Source: an uncultured Rhodobiaceae bacterium (lineage in GTDB: Archaea; Thermoplasmatota; Poseidoniia; Poseidoniales; Poseidoniaceae). From it: a stretch of DNA of 24,281 nt. The notes beneath the pieces were generated by a model. The model did not search any database and was not told the origin of the DNA. It saw nothing but the letters and a program-made list of their open reading frames with translations. The position numbers were made by a program, and so were the translations under genes. The stretch lies in the NCBI GenBank assembly GCA_937911445.1, contig CALDQY010000037.1, positions 1 to 24,281 of the forward strand. The letters are read 5' to 3'. Positions 6,832 through 15,140 of this stretch are shown one piece after another. Position 1 is the stretch's first letter, and every line of letters begins with the position of its first letter.

Positions 6832-8318
6832 TTGACGACCGACGCATTGATGCGAATGATAAGCCGGTCAATCCAGACGGCACTCACATTGTCTACTGGA
6901 TGACAAGTGCCCGGAGAGCTCGATGGAACTACGCGCTTGACCACGCTATCGAACTGGCCAACGAACACAACGTTCCACTCATCGTCGTTGAGTGCCTCGC
7001 ACTTGGACACCGATGGGCGAACGACCGAATTCACACGTTTGTTCTTCAAGGAATGATCGACAACAGGAAGTTGTTCGAATCAAGCCCAGTCACATACGTT
7101 CCGTATGTTGAAACGAAAAAAGCACAGGCGGGTGGTCTCATGAAGTCGTTCTCGAAAGATGCTGTTGCTGTCGTTATCGACGACTTCCCAACGTACATGC
7201 CACGTGATGTCGCCCAACGTGCCAAAAATCTCGCAGATTGCTCCGTTCAGTGCATCGACAGCAACGGAATCATCCCACTCCGAGCTCCAGAACGATCCTT
7301 CTCCACGGCCCACTCTTTCAGACGCTACATCCACCAAAACGTCCTCAATTTTGTTTCAACACCACCCTCAGCGAATCCCCTAAACAACCTCACAGACACC
7401 GGGGATGGTTCCCACATCGTTACTCAGTGTTTCAAAGATGCAGATGTTCCGAAAACACCTCTTGAGTTCATTTGGCGAGTTTCCGAAGCCTCGCTTGAAG
7501 GCAGGGAAGCACTTGCAGTCCTCGATATCGATCATGAAGTTCCACCGGTCGATGACCGTCGAGGAGGTTCCCTCACGGCGCGCACAGAATTGAAGAAATT
7601 CATCGAACAACGTCTCGACACATACCACGTCGACCGCAATCATCCTGAACGTGGAGGCGGAAGTGGATTGTCACCTTGGCTCCATTTTGGCCATATTTCG
7701 TCGTTCGAAATCGTTCATGAAGTGCTCAATTTTGAGAACTGGAATCCTATGAAAATCACTCCACCGCACAACGGCCGCCGTGCAGGATGGTGGGGAATGA
7801 GCGAGGGTGCCGAAGCCTTCCTCGACCAGGTAATCACTTGGAGAGAACTCGGGTTCGTCTATTGCTTTGAACATCCTGACCATACATCCTACGAGACGCT
7901 GCCTGAATGGGCAAAAAACACACTCCAAGAGCACGCCAACGACGAACGGCCATACATCTACACCTTCGAGCAGCTGGAGCGTGGCGAAACGCACGATCCC
8001 CTTTGGAATGCGGCTCAACATCAACTCCGAAAGGAAGGCATCATCCACAACTACCTGCGAATGCTCTGGGGCAAGAAAGTGCTGGAATGGTGCCCAGACC
8101 CTGAAACTGCATGCGATTGGCTGATTCGCCTGAACGATCGATGGGCACTCGATGGCCGTGATCCAAATTCCTACACAGGAATATTCTGGATTTTCGGTCG
8201 ATTCGACCGTGGTTGGTTTGAACGTGCCGTATTTGGAAAGGTTCGGTACATGACATCAGCTTCAACCCAGCGCAAGTTCAAAACTGAGGATTATATAAGA
8301 AAATACGCAGATTCCTAA
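6828..8318 (+). CDS. Class II CPD photolyase
   Basis: A 496-residue FAD enzyme predicted to repair cyclobutane pyrimidine dimers using blue or near-UV light. The N-terminal photolyase domain begins with GTHIVYWMTSARRARWNYAL (18-37), typical of class II enzymes. The C-terminal FAD-binding domain carries GGGSGLSPWLHFGHIS, then DPLWNAAQHQLRKEG, HNYLRMLWGKKVLEW, DPNSYTGIFWIFGRFDRGW and FGKVRYM. The last group strongly resembles class II (animal/archaeal type) rather than class I photolyases or cryptochromes. The length is normal for the class. It is translationally coupled to the Nudix gene. A light-repair enzyme implies exposure to sunlight. Confidence 0.95.
   Translation: MIDDRRIDANDKPVNPDGTHIVYWMTSARRARWNYALDHAIELANEHNVPLIVVECLALGHRWANDRIHTFVLQGMIDNRKLFESSPVTYVPYVETKKAQAGGLMKSFSKDAVAVVIDDFPTYMPRDVAQRAKNLADCSVQCIDSNGIIPLRAPERSFSTAHSFRRYIHQNVLNFVSTPPSANPLNNLTDTGDGSHIVTQCFKDADVPKTPLEFIWRVSEASLEGREALAVLDIDHEVPPVDDRRGGSLTARTELKKFIEQRLDTYHVDRNHPERGGGSGLSPWLHFGHISSFEIVHEVLNFENWNPMKITPPHNGRRAGWWGMSEGAEAFLDQVITWRELGFVYCFEHPDHTSYETLPEWAKNTLQEHANDERPYIYTFEQLERGETHDPLWNAAQHQLRKEGIIHNYLRMLWGKKVLEWCPDPETACDWLIRLNDRWALDGRDPNSYTGIFWIFGRFDRGWFERAVFGKVRYMTSASTQRKFKTEDYIRKYADS
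8291..8298 (+). promoter_or_regulatory. TATA-like box of the SRPBCC/SDR39U1 gene
   Basis: TTATATAA inside the last codons of the photolyase, 26-33 bases before 8325 and 35-42 bases before the ATG at 8334. It could start a separate transcript for the downstream genes. Confidence 0.45.
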
Positions 8319-8333
8319 CATTAGGTGAAGCGC

Positions 8334-9743
8334 ATGCCGATTTTTGAACACAATGCGACGTTTCCATTTTCTCGACAGACTGTATGGAACTGGCATGCTC
8401 GTCCGGGTGCAGTACGCCGAATTATGCCGGACTGGGAAGGCATTCGTCCCGTACAAGTTGGAGGAATTACCGATGGTGCAGTTACTGAGTTTCGAATGAG
8501 CATAGGTATCGTGCCACAACGGTGGGTTGCCAAACATCACAGCTACATTGAGGGTGAACAATTCTGTGATGATTCAATCAAAGGACCATTCGCTCGTTGG
8601 AACCACGTTCACAAGTTTGTCGATGGTGGAGAACAAGAGATGACCATCGAGGACAAGATCGATTGGAAACTACCGTTTCATTTCTTTTCGAGAATTGGTG
8701 CTCCAATCATGGTCATGCCTCGGGTTCGCACGATGTTCAAACATCGAACACGAAGGATTCTTGCGGACCTTACGCGTCAACAGATGTTCAAGGATGCACC
8801 TCGGCGTCGTATTCTCATCAGTGGTTCGACTGGATTGATTGGAACACAGTTGGGTGCTTTCCTCGAAACGGATGGGCATGACGTCCATCGTCTTCTTCGT
8901 ACGTCGACGAAGTTGCATGCAGATCAGAATCCTGACAACATCGTCCGTTGGAACGACCAAACCGGTGAAATCCTTGAAGGCTCTCTGGAAGGATTCGATG
9001 TCGTCATTCACTTAGCAGGTGCGGGAATTGGTGACAAGCGCTGGAGTAAGAAGAGAAAGAATTTGATTGCTCAAAGCCGTTCCATTCCAACAGAAAATCT
9101 CTCGAAAGCCCTTGCTGCACTTGAATCACCTCCGGGCGTGTTTATGTGCGCTTCTGCAGTCGGTTTTTACGATAACAGAGGCGATGAAGAGCTGGATGAA
9201 ACAAGCAGCATTGGCGATGGTTTCCTTTCCAAAATTTGCAAGCAGTGGGAGGATGCAACGATTCCTGCTTCGAGTGCTGGAATCCGCACCATTCTCATGC
9301 GAACAGGCATCGTTACAACAGCTGCTGGGGGTATGCTCAAACAGATTCTACCAATCGCCAAGATAGGTGCACTTGGTCCGATTGGAGGAGGAAAGCAATG
9401 GCAATCTTGGATTTCTCTCGACGATCAAATCTATGCCATGCATCATTTGATGAACCAAGCAGATGCAGAAGGCGTCTACAATCTGACAGCTCCTAACCCA
9501 GTGACACAGAAGGGATTTGCCAAGACACTTGGTAAGGTTCTACGCCGGCCTGCATTTGCTCCTGCACCCGGTTTTGTCATGAAAATCCTGTTTGGAGAGA
9601 TGGGTAAATCACTGATATTGGACGGGCAAAAAGTCCATCCGAAACGACTGTTAGAATCTGGATATAGATTCGAACATGAAACCCTTGAACCAGCCCTCCG
9701 TGATGCGTTAGGACGATTCAACTCATCGTCGCGCTCTTCTTAA
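8334..9743 (+). CDS. SRPBCC domain fused to SDR39U1/YfcH-type epimerase (TIGR01777)
   Basis: A 469-residue two-domain protein. Residues about 1-150 match a START/SRPBCC lipid-binding-like fold (FEHNATFPFSRQTVWNWH, then the GPFARWNHVHKF region). Residues about 157-469 are an NAD(P)-binding short-chain dehydrogenase of the TIGR01777 group: RRILISGSTGLIG (158-170), VVIHLAGAGIGDKRW, RTGIV, and a C-terminal DUF1731-type end with VHPKRLLESGYRF. Substrates of this family are not established. ATG 8334 is preferred because AGGTGA (8323-8328) lies five bases upstream. GTG 8325 would add three residues. It follows the photolyase closely and precedes the surface-protein genes by about 20 bases. Confidence 0.88.
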   Translation: MPIFEHNATFPFSRQTVWNWHARPGAVRRIMPDWEGIRPVQVGGITDGAVTEFRMSIGIVPQRWVAKHHSYIEGEQFCDDSIKGPFARWNHVHKFVDGGEQEMTIEDKIDWKLPFHFFSRIGAPIMVMPRVRTMFKHRTRRILADLTRQQMFKDAPRRRILISGSTGLIGTQLGAFLETDGHDVHRLLRTSTKLHADQNPDNIVRWNDQTGEILEGSLEGFDVVIHLAGAGIGDKRWSKKRKNLIAQSRSIPTENLSKALAALESPPGVFMCASAVGFYDNRGDEELDETSSIGDGFLSKICKQWEDATIPASSAGIRTILMRTGIVTTAAGGMLKQILPIAKIGALGPIGGGKQWQSWISLDDQIYAMHHLMNQADAEGVYNLTAPNPVTQKGFAKTLGKVLRRPAFAPAPGFVMKILFGEMGKSLILDGQKVHPKRLLESGYRFEHETLEPALRDALGRFNSSSRSS

Positions 9744-9765
9744 CCCGCATGTGTTATGGCCAAAC

Positions 9766-12300
9766 ATGCTCGGGCGTAGCATCGCTATTGGCATGTTTGC
9801 CCTCATGGTGCTCTCCATGGTGCCATCGGTACATGCCGACGATACGCAGGCTTCCTCAAATCTGCTTACCGATGGCGTTTCATCCAACGGTTATGTGTGT
9901 GATCCAGACGGATGCTCGCCCAACGATGGAACGGATTGGTGGCGCATCTATGCCTACAAAGGCGACATCGTTAGTATCGCCTTCTCAGGTTCAATGAGCA
10001 ACGCGGCTTGGTGGTGTCCAGGCGATGGGTGGGAAGGTGATTACTCGATGCACGATGAATCAGGTTCTCAAGTTGCAACCATGGGACGCAGCGATGACAA
10101 CCCATCTGGAACGTTGTCGAAAACCATGTCCCAAGCAGGATATGTTTATGTCAAAATCAAGGGAAAAAATTCCTGGTGCAACGATGGATTCGATTACACG
10201 CTTCTTGCCTCCATTGACAAGACCGACCGCGACACCGATGAGGATGGCTTCGTTGACTCCGATGATGATTGCGATTTGATTGTCGGTACGTCAACAAACG
10301 ACCGACAAGGCTGTATCGATACCGATTCAGACGGTTGGTCCGATACCGATGCAGGATGGGACGTACAGAATGGTGCAGATGCTTTCGAAAACGATGCAAC
10401 ACAATGGCGTGACCGTGATTTTGACGGTTATGGCGATAACATCCTCGGTAACCAACCTGACCACTGTCCAGACAGCCGTGGATACTCAACTTCAGACCGA
10501 TATGGTTGCATTGATTCTGACGGCGATTCCTATTCCGATGCTGACCCTGGTGGCCTCAATGGGCTTGAGCCGTGGTATGCTCATCCAAACGGTTTAGCCG
10601 ATGCATTCCCGCTTGAGGTAACACAGTGGCAGGATACGGACGGAGACGGTTACGGCGACAACTGGGAAGATCCGTTGTGGAACCAAACCCACTTGGCGTG
10701 GGGAATCGGCCAGTGGCTTGAAACTGCACACCAACCTGATGCATGCCCGTTCATCCTTGGTGTCTCATTTGCCGATCGATACGGTTGCCCTGATGCCGAT
10801 GGAGATGCATGGTCCGACCCTGGTGAGAATTGGACCGCAGCCGATGGTGCTGATGCGTTCCCATTCGAGCCGACGCAATGGCGAGACCGAGATTTCGATG
10901 GATACGGTGACAACCAATCAGAAGGTGCCAATCTAATCGATGATTTCCCAGATAATCCAACTCAATTCCGCGATAGTGACTTTGATGGATGGGGCGATAA
11001 CCAAACCTATGGAGCCACACAAATCGATGATTTCCCGATGATACCGAGTCAGTATCGAGATAGTGATGGTGACGGATACGGTGACAATCTCACTGGATTT
11101 GAAGGCGATGTCTGTATGAACTCCAACGCAGAAGAAGTTGAAAGTGGCTGGATATCTCGTTTCGACAGACTCGGTTGTCGTGATGTCGACAAGGATGGAT
11201 ATTCCGATCCAACCGATGATTGGATTGCACACCCACAAGGGTTTGCTGATGCCTTCTCGGACGATGCTTCACAGTGGCATGATACCGACAATGACGGCTT
11301 TGGAGATAACATGGAATATTTCGATGGTCAAGCATGGCGCCTTGCCTACCGTGGTGATGGATGCAAGACCACCTTTGGACTCTCGACGTTCGATCGATGG
11401 GGCTGCCCAGATTTCGATGAAGATGGCTGGTCCGATCCCACACCGTACTGGCTCGCCAGTCCGGGTGGTACAGCGGATGCTTGGCCAGAAGATCCAACCC
11501 AATGGCATGACCGAGATGGTGATGGTCGAGGGGACAATCCATCAGGCACAACCGCTGATGTTTGCCCATCTCAACCAGGAACCTCAGTTGGTCCAAGCTC
11601 TGGAGGCGACCGCTGGGGTTGCCCTGACACAGATGGTGATGGTTGGTCGAATCTTGGCGATGCATTCATTCATGAACCAACACAATGGCGAGATACGGAC
11701 GGTGACGGCTACGGTGACGAAGCCGATGGAAACGAGGCAGATGCATGTCCAACGATTCGCGGAACCTCGATTCTCGATCGATTGGGTTGCCGAGATACCG
11801 ATGGTGATGGCTGGTCTGACCCAACCGATGGCTGGGACGCTCATCCATTTGGTTCAGCGGACGCCTTCCCGACTGAAGCCCTGCAATGGAAGGACAGCGA
11901 TGGCGATGGATTTGGTGATGTACCTCTGGGTGCTCTACGGGATGACTGTCCTGAAGAGTTCGGAACATCGACGCGAGACGTACAAGGGTGCGAGGACAAC
12001 AACGGCGATGGTTGGTCGAATGAATACGGTGAATGGAAGGCTGCCCTTGCCATCATGGGTGAGGACCCTGCAGCATCATGGTTGACGTATCTCATTGTTG
12101 GTGTTTCATTCATTCTCGGAGCTTCTGCAGCACTTGTTGCTCGTACCATGCGTTCAGAAGATGAGAAAACCTTGACAGAGGATTTGCTAGCAGCTCATGA
12201 TACGTCTGAACTTATTGCATCATCCACTTCTACTGAGATGGCATTGCCAGAATTGGCAATACCTCTTCCTCCTCCTCCAGGAGGTGAAAACGATGCGTAG
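9766..12300 (+). CDS. Secreted TSP3-like calcium-binding repeat protein with C-terminal anchor
   Basis: An 844-residue surface protein. Residues 1-24 form a signal peptide (MLGRSIAIGMFALMVL, cleavage near VHA-DD). An N-terminal domain of about 140 residues with paired cysteines follows. About nine composite repeats come next, each holding [T/S]QWxDxDGDGYGDN, CPxxxGTSxxDRxGC and DxDGDGWSD, with a trailing ADAFP. The Asp/Asn/Gly loops are of TSP3/EF-hand calcium-binding type, and each Cys pair probably forms a disulfide. A single TM helix lies near 771-793, followed by a short cytosolic tail rich in Ser, Thr and Pro. The start is uncertain: GTG 9751 adds five residues, and neither start has a clear ribosome site. 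It is likely exposed on the cell surface as a stalk or adhesin. The exact role is unknown. Confidence 0.88.
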   Translation: MLGRSIAIGMFALMVLSMVPSVHADDTQASSNLLTDGVSSNGYVCDPDGCSPNDGTDWWRIYAYKGDIVSIAFSGSMSNAAWWCPGDGWEGDYSMHDESGSQVATMGRSDDNPSGTLSKTMSQAGYVYVKIKGKNSWCNDGFDYTLLASIDKTDRDTDEDGFVDSDDDCDLIVGTSTNDRQGCIDTDSDGWSDTDAGWDVQNGADAFENDATQWRDRDFDGYGDNILGNQPDHCPDSRGYSTSDRYGCIDSDGDSYSDADPGGLNGLEPWYAHPNGLADAFPLEVTQWQDTDGDGYGDNWEDPLWNQTHLAWGIGQWLETAHQPDACPFILGVSFADRYGCPDADGDAWSDPGENWTAADGADAFPFEPTQWRDRDFDGYGDNQSEGANLIDDFPDNPTQFRDSDFDGWGDNQTYGATQIDDFPMIPSQYRDSDGDGYGDNLTGFEGDVCMNSNAEEVESGWISRFDRLGCRDVDKDGYSDPTDDWIAHPQGFADAFSDDASQWHDTDNDGFGDNMEYFDGQAWRLAYRGDGCKTTFGLSTFDRWGCPDFDEDGWSDPTPYWLASPGGTADAWPEDPTQWHDRDGDGRGDNPSGTTADVCPSQPGTSVGPSSGGDRWGCPDTDGDGWSNLGDAFIHEPTQWRDTDGDGYGDEADGNEADACPTIRGTSILDRLGCRDTDGDGWSDPTDGWDAHPFGSADAFPTEALQWKDSDGDGFGDVPLGALRDDCPEEFGTSTRDVQGCEDNNGDGWSNEYGEWKAALAIMGEDPAASWLTYLIVGVSFILGASAALVARTMRSEDEKTLTEDLLAAHDTSELIASSTSTEMALPELAIPLPPPPGGENDA
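10402..11910 (+). repeat. Tandem composite repeats, about 67-74 codons each
   Basis: Within the TSP3-like gene, the block QWxDxDGDGxGDN recurs about nine times (some units have QF or QY). Two full spacings counted from QW to QW are 74 and 67 residues, so the DNA period is near 200-220 bases. Two units in the middle are shortened to about 25 residues. Copies differ substantially at the DNA level. Confidence 0.75.
12271..12287 (+). promoter_or_regulatory. Strong ribosome site within a small hairpin
   Basis: GGAGGTGA (12280-12287) lies five bases before the ATG at 12293 and fixes that start. The bases CCTCC at 12271-12275 are the perfect complement of GGAGG (12280-12284) with a four-base loop, so the site can fold shut. 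It lies in the Pro/Gly-coding tail of the upstream gene, where passing ribosomes would open it. Confidence 0.5.
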
Positions 12301-13579
12301 GATGGCCACAATCATGGTTCTGCTGTTCGTTGTACCAATGCTCAGTCTTGGACAGGTCAGTGCAGAGGCGGACCTTGGACTTGAAGAAGCGGGAATAACG
12401 ATGGTCGCCCTTCGCAACGATACACTTGATTTGGATCAAGACGGTGACATCGATGCCGTACGGGTCGTTGTTATTCTCAACTCAACCATCGAGTCGACCA
12501 TCGTTGACGTTCGTCTTATTGCTACTCACAACGATAGAGAAGTCATTGAGTCGACAACCATCGAGATTGTTGGTCAGTCAAATGTTAGTCTAACGTACGA
12601 TGCTTGGTCACGAGGTTCTCACGACCTTGCTCTCGGATTTTACGATATGAACGGCGTTGAGATTTCGACAATCTCTCTGCCAAGTTACGAGATGGTCCCT
12701 GCGCTTCAGACGCCGATGATTTCGCTCCAGTTCACTGGACAGAGCAATTTGCAGACCGGTTCGAATTGTGAAATTAATCGGTTGTTTATGGATGAAACAG
12801 GACCGAGATACGGTGCACTAGGAACTCTCACTTTCACTGGTGCACCATTCATTGTACTCGACAATGCAACAAGCATCGATTGCTCCTCTTGGCCAGCAGG
12901 TCAATACACACTTCGTGAAACCTATCGCAATGAACTTGGCCAAACCGCTGAAGCTTCACTGAATCTTACGATTGAAAATCGACCTGCTCCTACCTTCGAA
13001 CTCGTGGTGACAGGCGATGGTTTGTCCACGGACAGATCGTGCTTGATCGCCATACAACCGACAAATTCCAACGAGGATTTCACTCCATACATCAAGGAAT
13101 GGGACGTCTCGACAACATCGACCTTGACCGATGGGCCAGTGTACGATTGTTCGGCACTTCCTGCAGGCGTTCATCTCGTTGTTCTCAAAGTGACCAACCT
13201 CGAGAACATCGCGAGCACGCAAGCCGTAAACATCGTTCGTCTTCCGGCTGCTGAACTCACTCCAGAAGAACAAGAAGCTTTGCCGAGCCAATCCTTTGGG
13301 GATGAAACACCAACCGAGGAAGTTGGTTGGTATACGATAGCCGTTCTCGGTTTCATCGTCGCAATCGTCGTGTTCGTAATGCTTGTTCGAATACGAGAAG
13401 ACGACGAGTTGCTGACCTTGCCTGAACTTGGTCCAGCACCCCAAATCCTCAATGATGGTTCTCCAGATCCTCAAGGTTTGCCAACCGTCCTTGACGATGA
13501 GGGTCAACTTTGGAGAAAACATCCAGATGGTTCCCTCGATTGGTGGGATTCAAGCTACAACATTTGGCAACGCTGGTGA
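12293..13579 (+). CDS. Signal-peptide, single-TM surface protein with Trp-rich cytosolic end
   Basis: A 428-residue protein of no family I recognise. The N-terminus MRRMATIMVLLFVVPMLSLG is a signal peptide with likely cleavage after VSA. A calcium-loop-like DLDQDGDIDAV stretch follows, then about three immunoglobulin/CARDB-like beta-sandwich regions. The second and third of these contain a similar CSS/CSA-xPAG sequence (SSWPAG, SALPAG) and paired cysteines. A TM helix spans about 346-368 (YTIAVLGFIVAIVVFVML). The cytosolic end has a Pro/Leu-rich linker and finishes with DEGQLWRKHPDGS, then DWWDSSYNIWQRW, a short aromatic motif. It overlaps the upstream gene by eight bases and is followed after four bases by the DUF4105 gene, so the three are probably co-expressed. 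Confidence 0.85.
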   Translation: MRRMATIMVLLFVVPMLSLGQVSAEADLGLEEAGITMVALRNDTLDLDQDGDIDAVRVVVILNSTIESTIVDVRLIATHNDREVIESTTIEIVGQSNVSLTYDAWSRGSHDLALGFYDMNGVEISTISLPSYEMVPALQTPMISLQFTGQSNLQTGSNCEINRLFMDETGPRYGALGTLTFTGAPFIVLDNATSIDCSSWPAGQYTLRETYRNELGQTAEASLNLTIENRPAPTFELVVTGDGLSTDRSCLIAIQPTNSNEDFTPYIKEWDVSTTSTLTDGPVYDCSALPAGVHLVVLKVTNLENIASTQAVNIVRLPAAELTPEEQEALPSQSFGDETPTEEVGWYTIAVLGFIVAIVVFVMLVRIREDDELLTLPELGPAPQILNDGSPDPQGLPTVLDDEGQLWRKHPDGSLDWWDSSYNIWQRW

Positions 13580-13583
13580 AACG

Positions 13584-14459
13584 ATGGCGGACTGGATACT
13601 GTATCTTCTCCTTGGTTTAGGCAGTTTTATTGGATTGCTCATCCTCAACGGTGTTCGAATCTGGTGGACGCGTGTCCGCCCTCGACAACCCAAGTTGCAC
13701 GCAGACTGGGCTGCAGATTGTGAACTTACGACCAGTGCTGTATTCAACGATTCGATGATTACATTCCGAAACGTTCGCGACTTTCACTGGCGAACGACGA
13801 GAGATCGAGATGAAAAGTGGGCGGATGAAGTCACAGTTGATTCAACCAAAGTCAAGCACATCTGGTTCGTTGTTGACCAATTCCACGCCTTTCGAGGTAT
13901 GTCGCATACGTATCTGACGTTCGAATTCTTCGATGGAACGTGCCTTTCCTTTTCGTTTGAAACTCGACGCGAGCGTGGCAAGAAGTACCATCCGTGGACT
14001 GGATTATGGCGCTCGTATGAACTCTATCTTCTCGTCGGTTTTGAACGCGATGTGACCCAACTTCGAACGCACGGCCGTAGCAATATCGTCTCGATGTATC
14101 GTGTCATTACACCACCCGATAAGGAACGACAGATGATTGTTCAAATGACGCATCGATTGAATCAACTCGCAACACGGCCTGAATTCTATCATACACTGTT
14201 CAAGACCTGCAACACATCCATCGTCAATGCAGTGAATGCTGTAACTCCAGGCCGTATTCCATTTCTTTGGCGCAACTTCCTACCAGGATACACCCCCAAG
14301 GCTGCCCTGAAGTTGAATCTCATCGAAGATTGGGGCGGACTGGAGGCGACGATGAAGAAGGCAAGAGTCGACCGATACGCCCAAGATTGGGATGGGGAAA
14401 GCGATTACAGTGCTTTCATTCGAGGCGCATTACCGCCATCACCTCATGATGAGCAATAG
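13584..14459 (+). CDS. DUF4105-like membrane-anchored protein
   Basis: A 291-residue protein. Residues 4-25 form one hydrophobic segment (ILYLLLGLGSFIGLLIL) that is either an N-terminal anchor or an uncleaved signal. The rest resembles DUF4105 (Lnb N-terminal periplasmic domain): ITFRNVRDFHWR, DSTKVKHIWFVVDQF, SHTYLTFEFFDGTCLSFSFETRRE, and NTSIVNAVN (a cysteine-containing CNTSIV). The biochemical function of this family is not firmly known. It starts four bases after the previous stop, with GGTGA nearby, so it is in the same transcription unit as the surface proteins. Its last 21 bases overlap the convergent thiamine pyrophosphokinase gene. Confidence 0.8.
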   Translation: MADWILYLLLGLGSFIGLLILNGVRIWWTRVRPRQPKLHADWAADCELTTSAVFNDSMITFRNVRDFHWRTTRDRDEKWADEVTVDSTKVKHIWFVVDQFHAFRGMSHTYLTFEFFDGTCLSFSFETRRERGKKYHPWTGLWRSYELYLLVGFERDVTQLRTHGRSNIVSMYRVITPPDKERQMIVQMTHRLNQLATRPEFYHTLFKTCNTSIVNAVNAVTPGRIPFLWRNFLPGYTPKAALKLNLIEDWGGLEATMKKARVDRYAQDWDGESDYSAFIRGALPPSPHDEQ

Positions 14460-15059
14460 CAGGTCACCTGATTCCACTGAAACGGTGATTGAGCGTCCAG
14501 TAGCTTTGTTCGAGATACCTCTTGTTCCAGTTGTCAATGATTCGTTGTTAAGTGAAAATTGGCAACCTTTGATCGTGGCACCAGTAACCTTTCCAAACGG
14601 GATCAAACTGATGATTGAATTTGGCTCTGTCTCGATGTTGGTTGGAGTTTGAGTAACTCGTCGAGCGTGCCAGCCATCGAGAAGAATTGTAGCATTGCTG
14701 TTGCATTCAAACAAGGCTGAGTAAGCAGCAAGGTGATGATCGTAGCGTCCAATTTCAACACCGATGATGTCAACTTCCGAATCTGGATACGTTCTCTGAA
14801 CCCATTCCAATCCTTTGGAGATATCACTGCTCTGTTGGTCGGGCGTGTGTACGATGGTAATGCCGGACGCTTTGCACTGCTCAAGAACCGATGCAGAAAC
14901 ACTGTCAAGATCGCCCAGAAGGACATCCGGAAACATGTTGCTTCCAATCAATCGGTTTGCAGCACCGTCGAGTGCGACGACCACTCGATACGTGCCAACA
15001 GTTTCAACATCGAATTGTTTTGGCCATTCACCATTTGCAACGATGAGCACCTTGGACAT
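14439..15059 (-). CDS. thiN: Thiamine pyrophosphokinase
   Basis: A 206-residue protein predicted to convert thiamine and ATP to thiamine diphosphate. It has the family pattern: ALDGAANRL (29-37) with Asp31, LLGDLDSV (47-54) with Asp50 and Asp52, TPDQQSSDISKGLEW (72-86) with Asp74 and Asp79, the GRYDHHLA motif (104-111), and the C-terminal TRGISNKATG and GDLLLLI stretches. The length fits stand-alone enzymes. The archaeal pterin enzyme MptE (DUF115) shares the fold, but the GDLDS and GRYDH motifs favour thiamine. The start has AGGA six bases upstream, placed in a hairpin loop. It converges on and overlaps the DUF4105 gene, and diverges from the giant surface-protein gene. Confidence 0.85.
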   Translation of the reverse strand: MSKVLIVANGEWPKQFDVETVGTYRVVVALDGAANRLIGSNMFPDVLLGDLDSVSASVLEQCKASGITIVHTPDQQSSDISKGLEWVQRTYPDSEVDIIGVEIGRYDHHLAAYSALFECNSNATILLDGWHARRVTQTPTNIETEPNSIISLIPFGKVTGATIKGCQFSLNNESLTTGTRGISNKATGRSITVSVESGDLLLLIMR

Positions 15060-15074
15060 GAAGTTCCTACTTCA
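15059..15074 (-). promoter_or_regulatory. Hairpin with the ribosome site in its loop at the thiN start
   Basis: Perfect six-base arms TGAAGT and ACTTCA flank a four-base loop. On the minus strand the loop and adjacent base hold AGGA, the likely ribosome site, and one arm ends in the A of the start codon. It could control access to the start. It could also be chance. Confidence 0.35.
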
Positions 15075-15140
15075 AGGCCATTCTTGACCTCATGGGTCAC
15101 TTTGAATGAACCAAAAAATGAATCGAATGCAGACAATGGT

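Noticed and set aside
10402..11910. CRISPR-like array suggested by regular spacing of similar DNA
   Set aside because: The periodicity is coding. Units diverge at the DNA level, keep frame and encode calcium-loop residues, with no exact repeats or spacers.
11138..12085. Long alternative-frame open frame within the TSP3-like gene
   Set aside because: The Asp/Gly-rich repeats bias codons so that other frames stay open. The product is repetitive Met/Thr-rich sequence without a start signal. The same applies to 19217-20041.
12197..12292. Upstream extension of the 428-residue surface protein
   Set aside because: The extension overlaps the previous gene by over 100 bases. The strong ribosome site and signal peptide fix the start at 12293.
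13428..13583. Upstream extension of the DUF4105 gene
   Set aside because: It overlaps the previous gene extensively. ATG 13584 follows that gene's stop by four bases and leads straight into a hydrophobic anchor.
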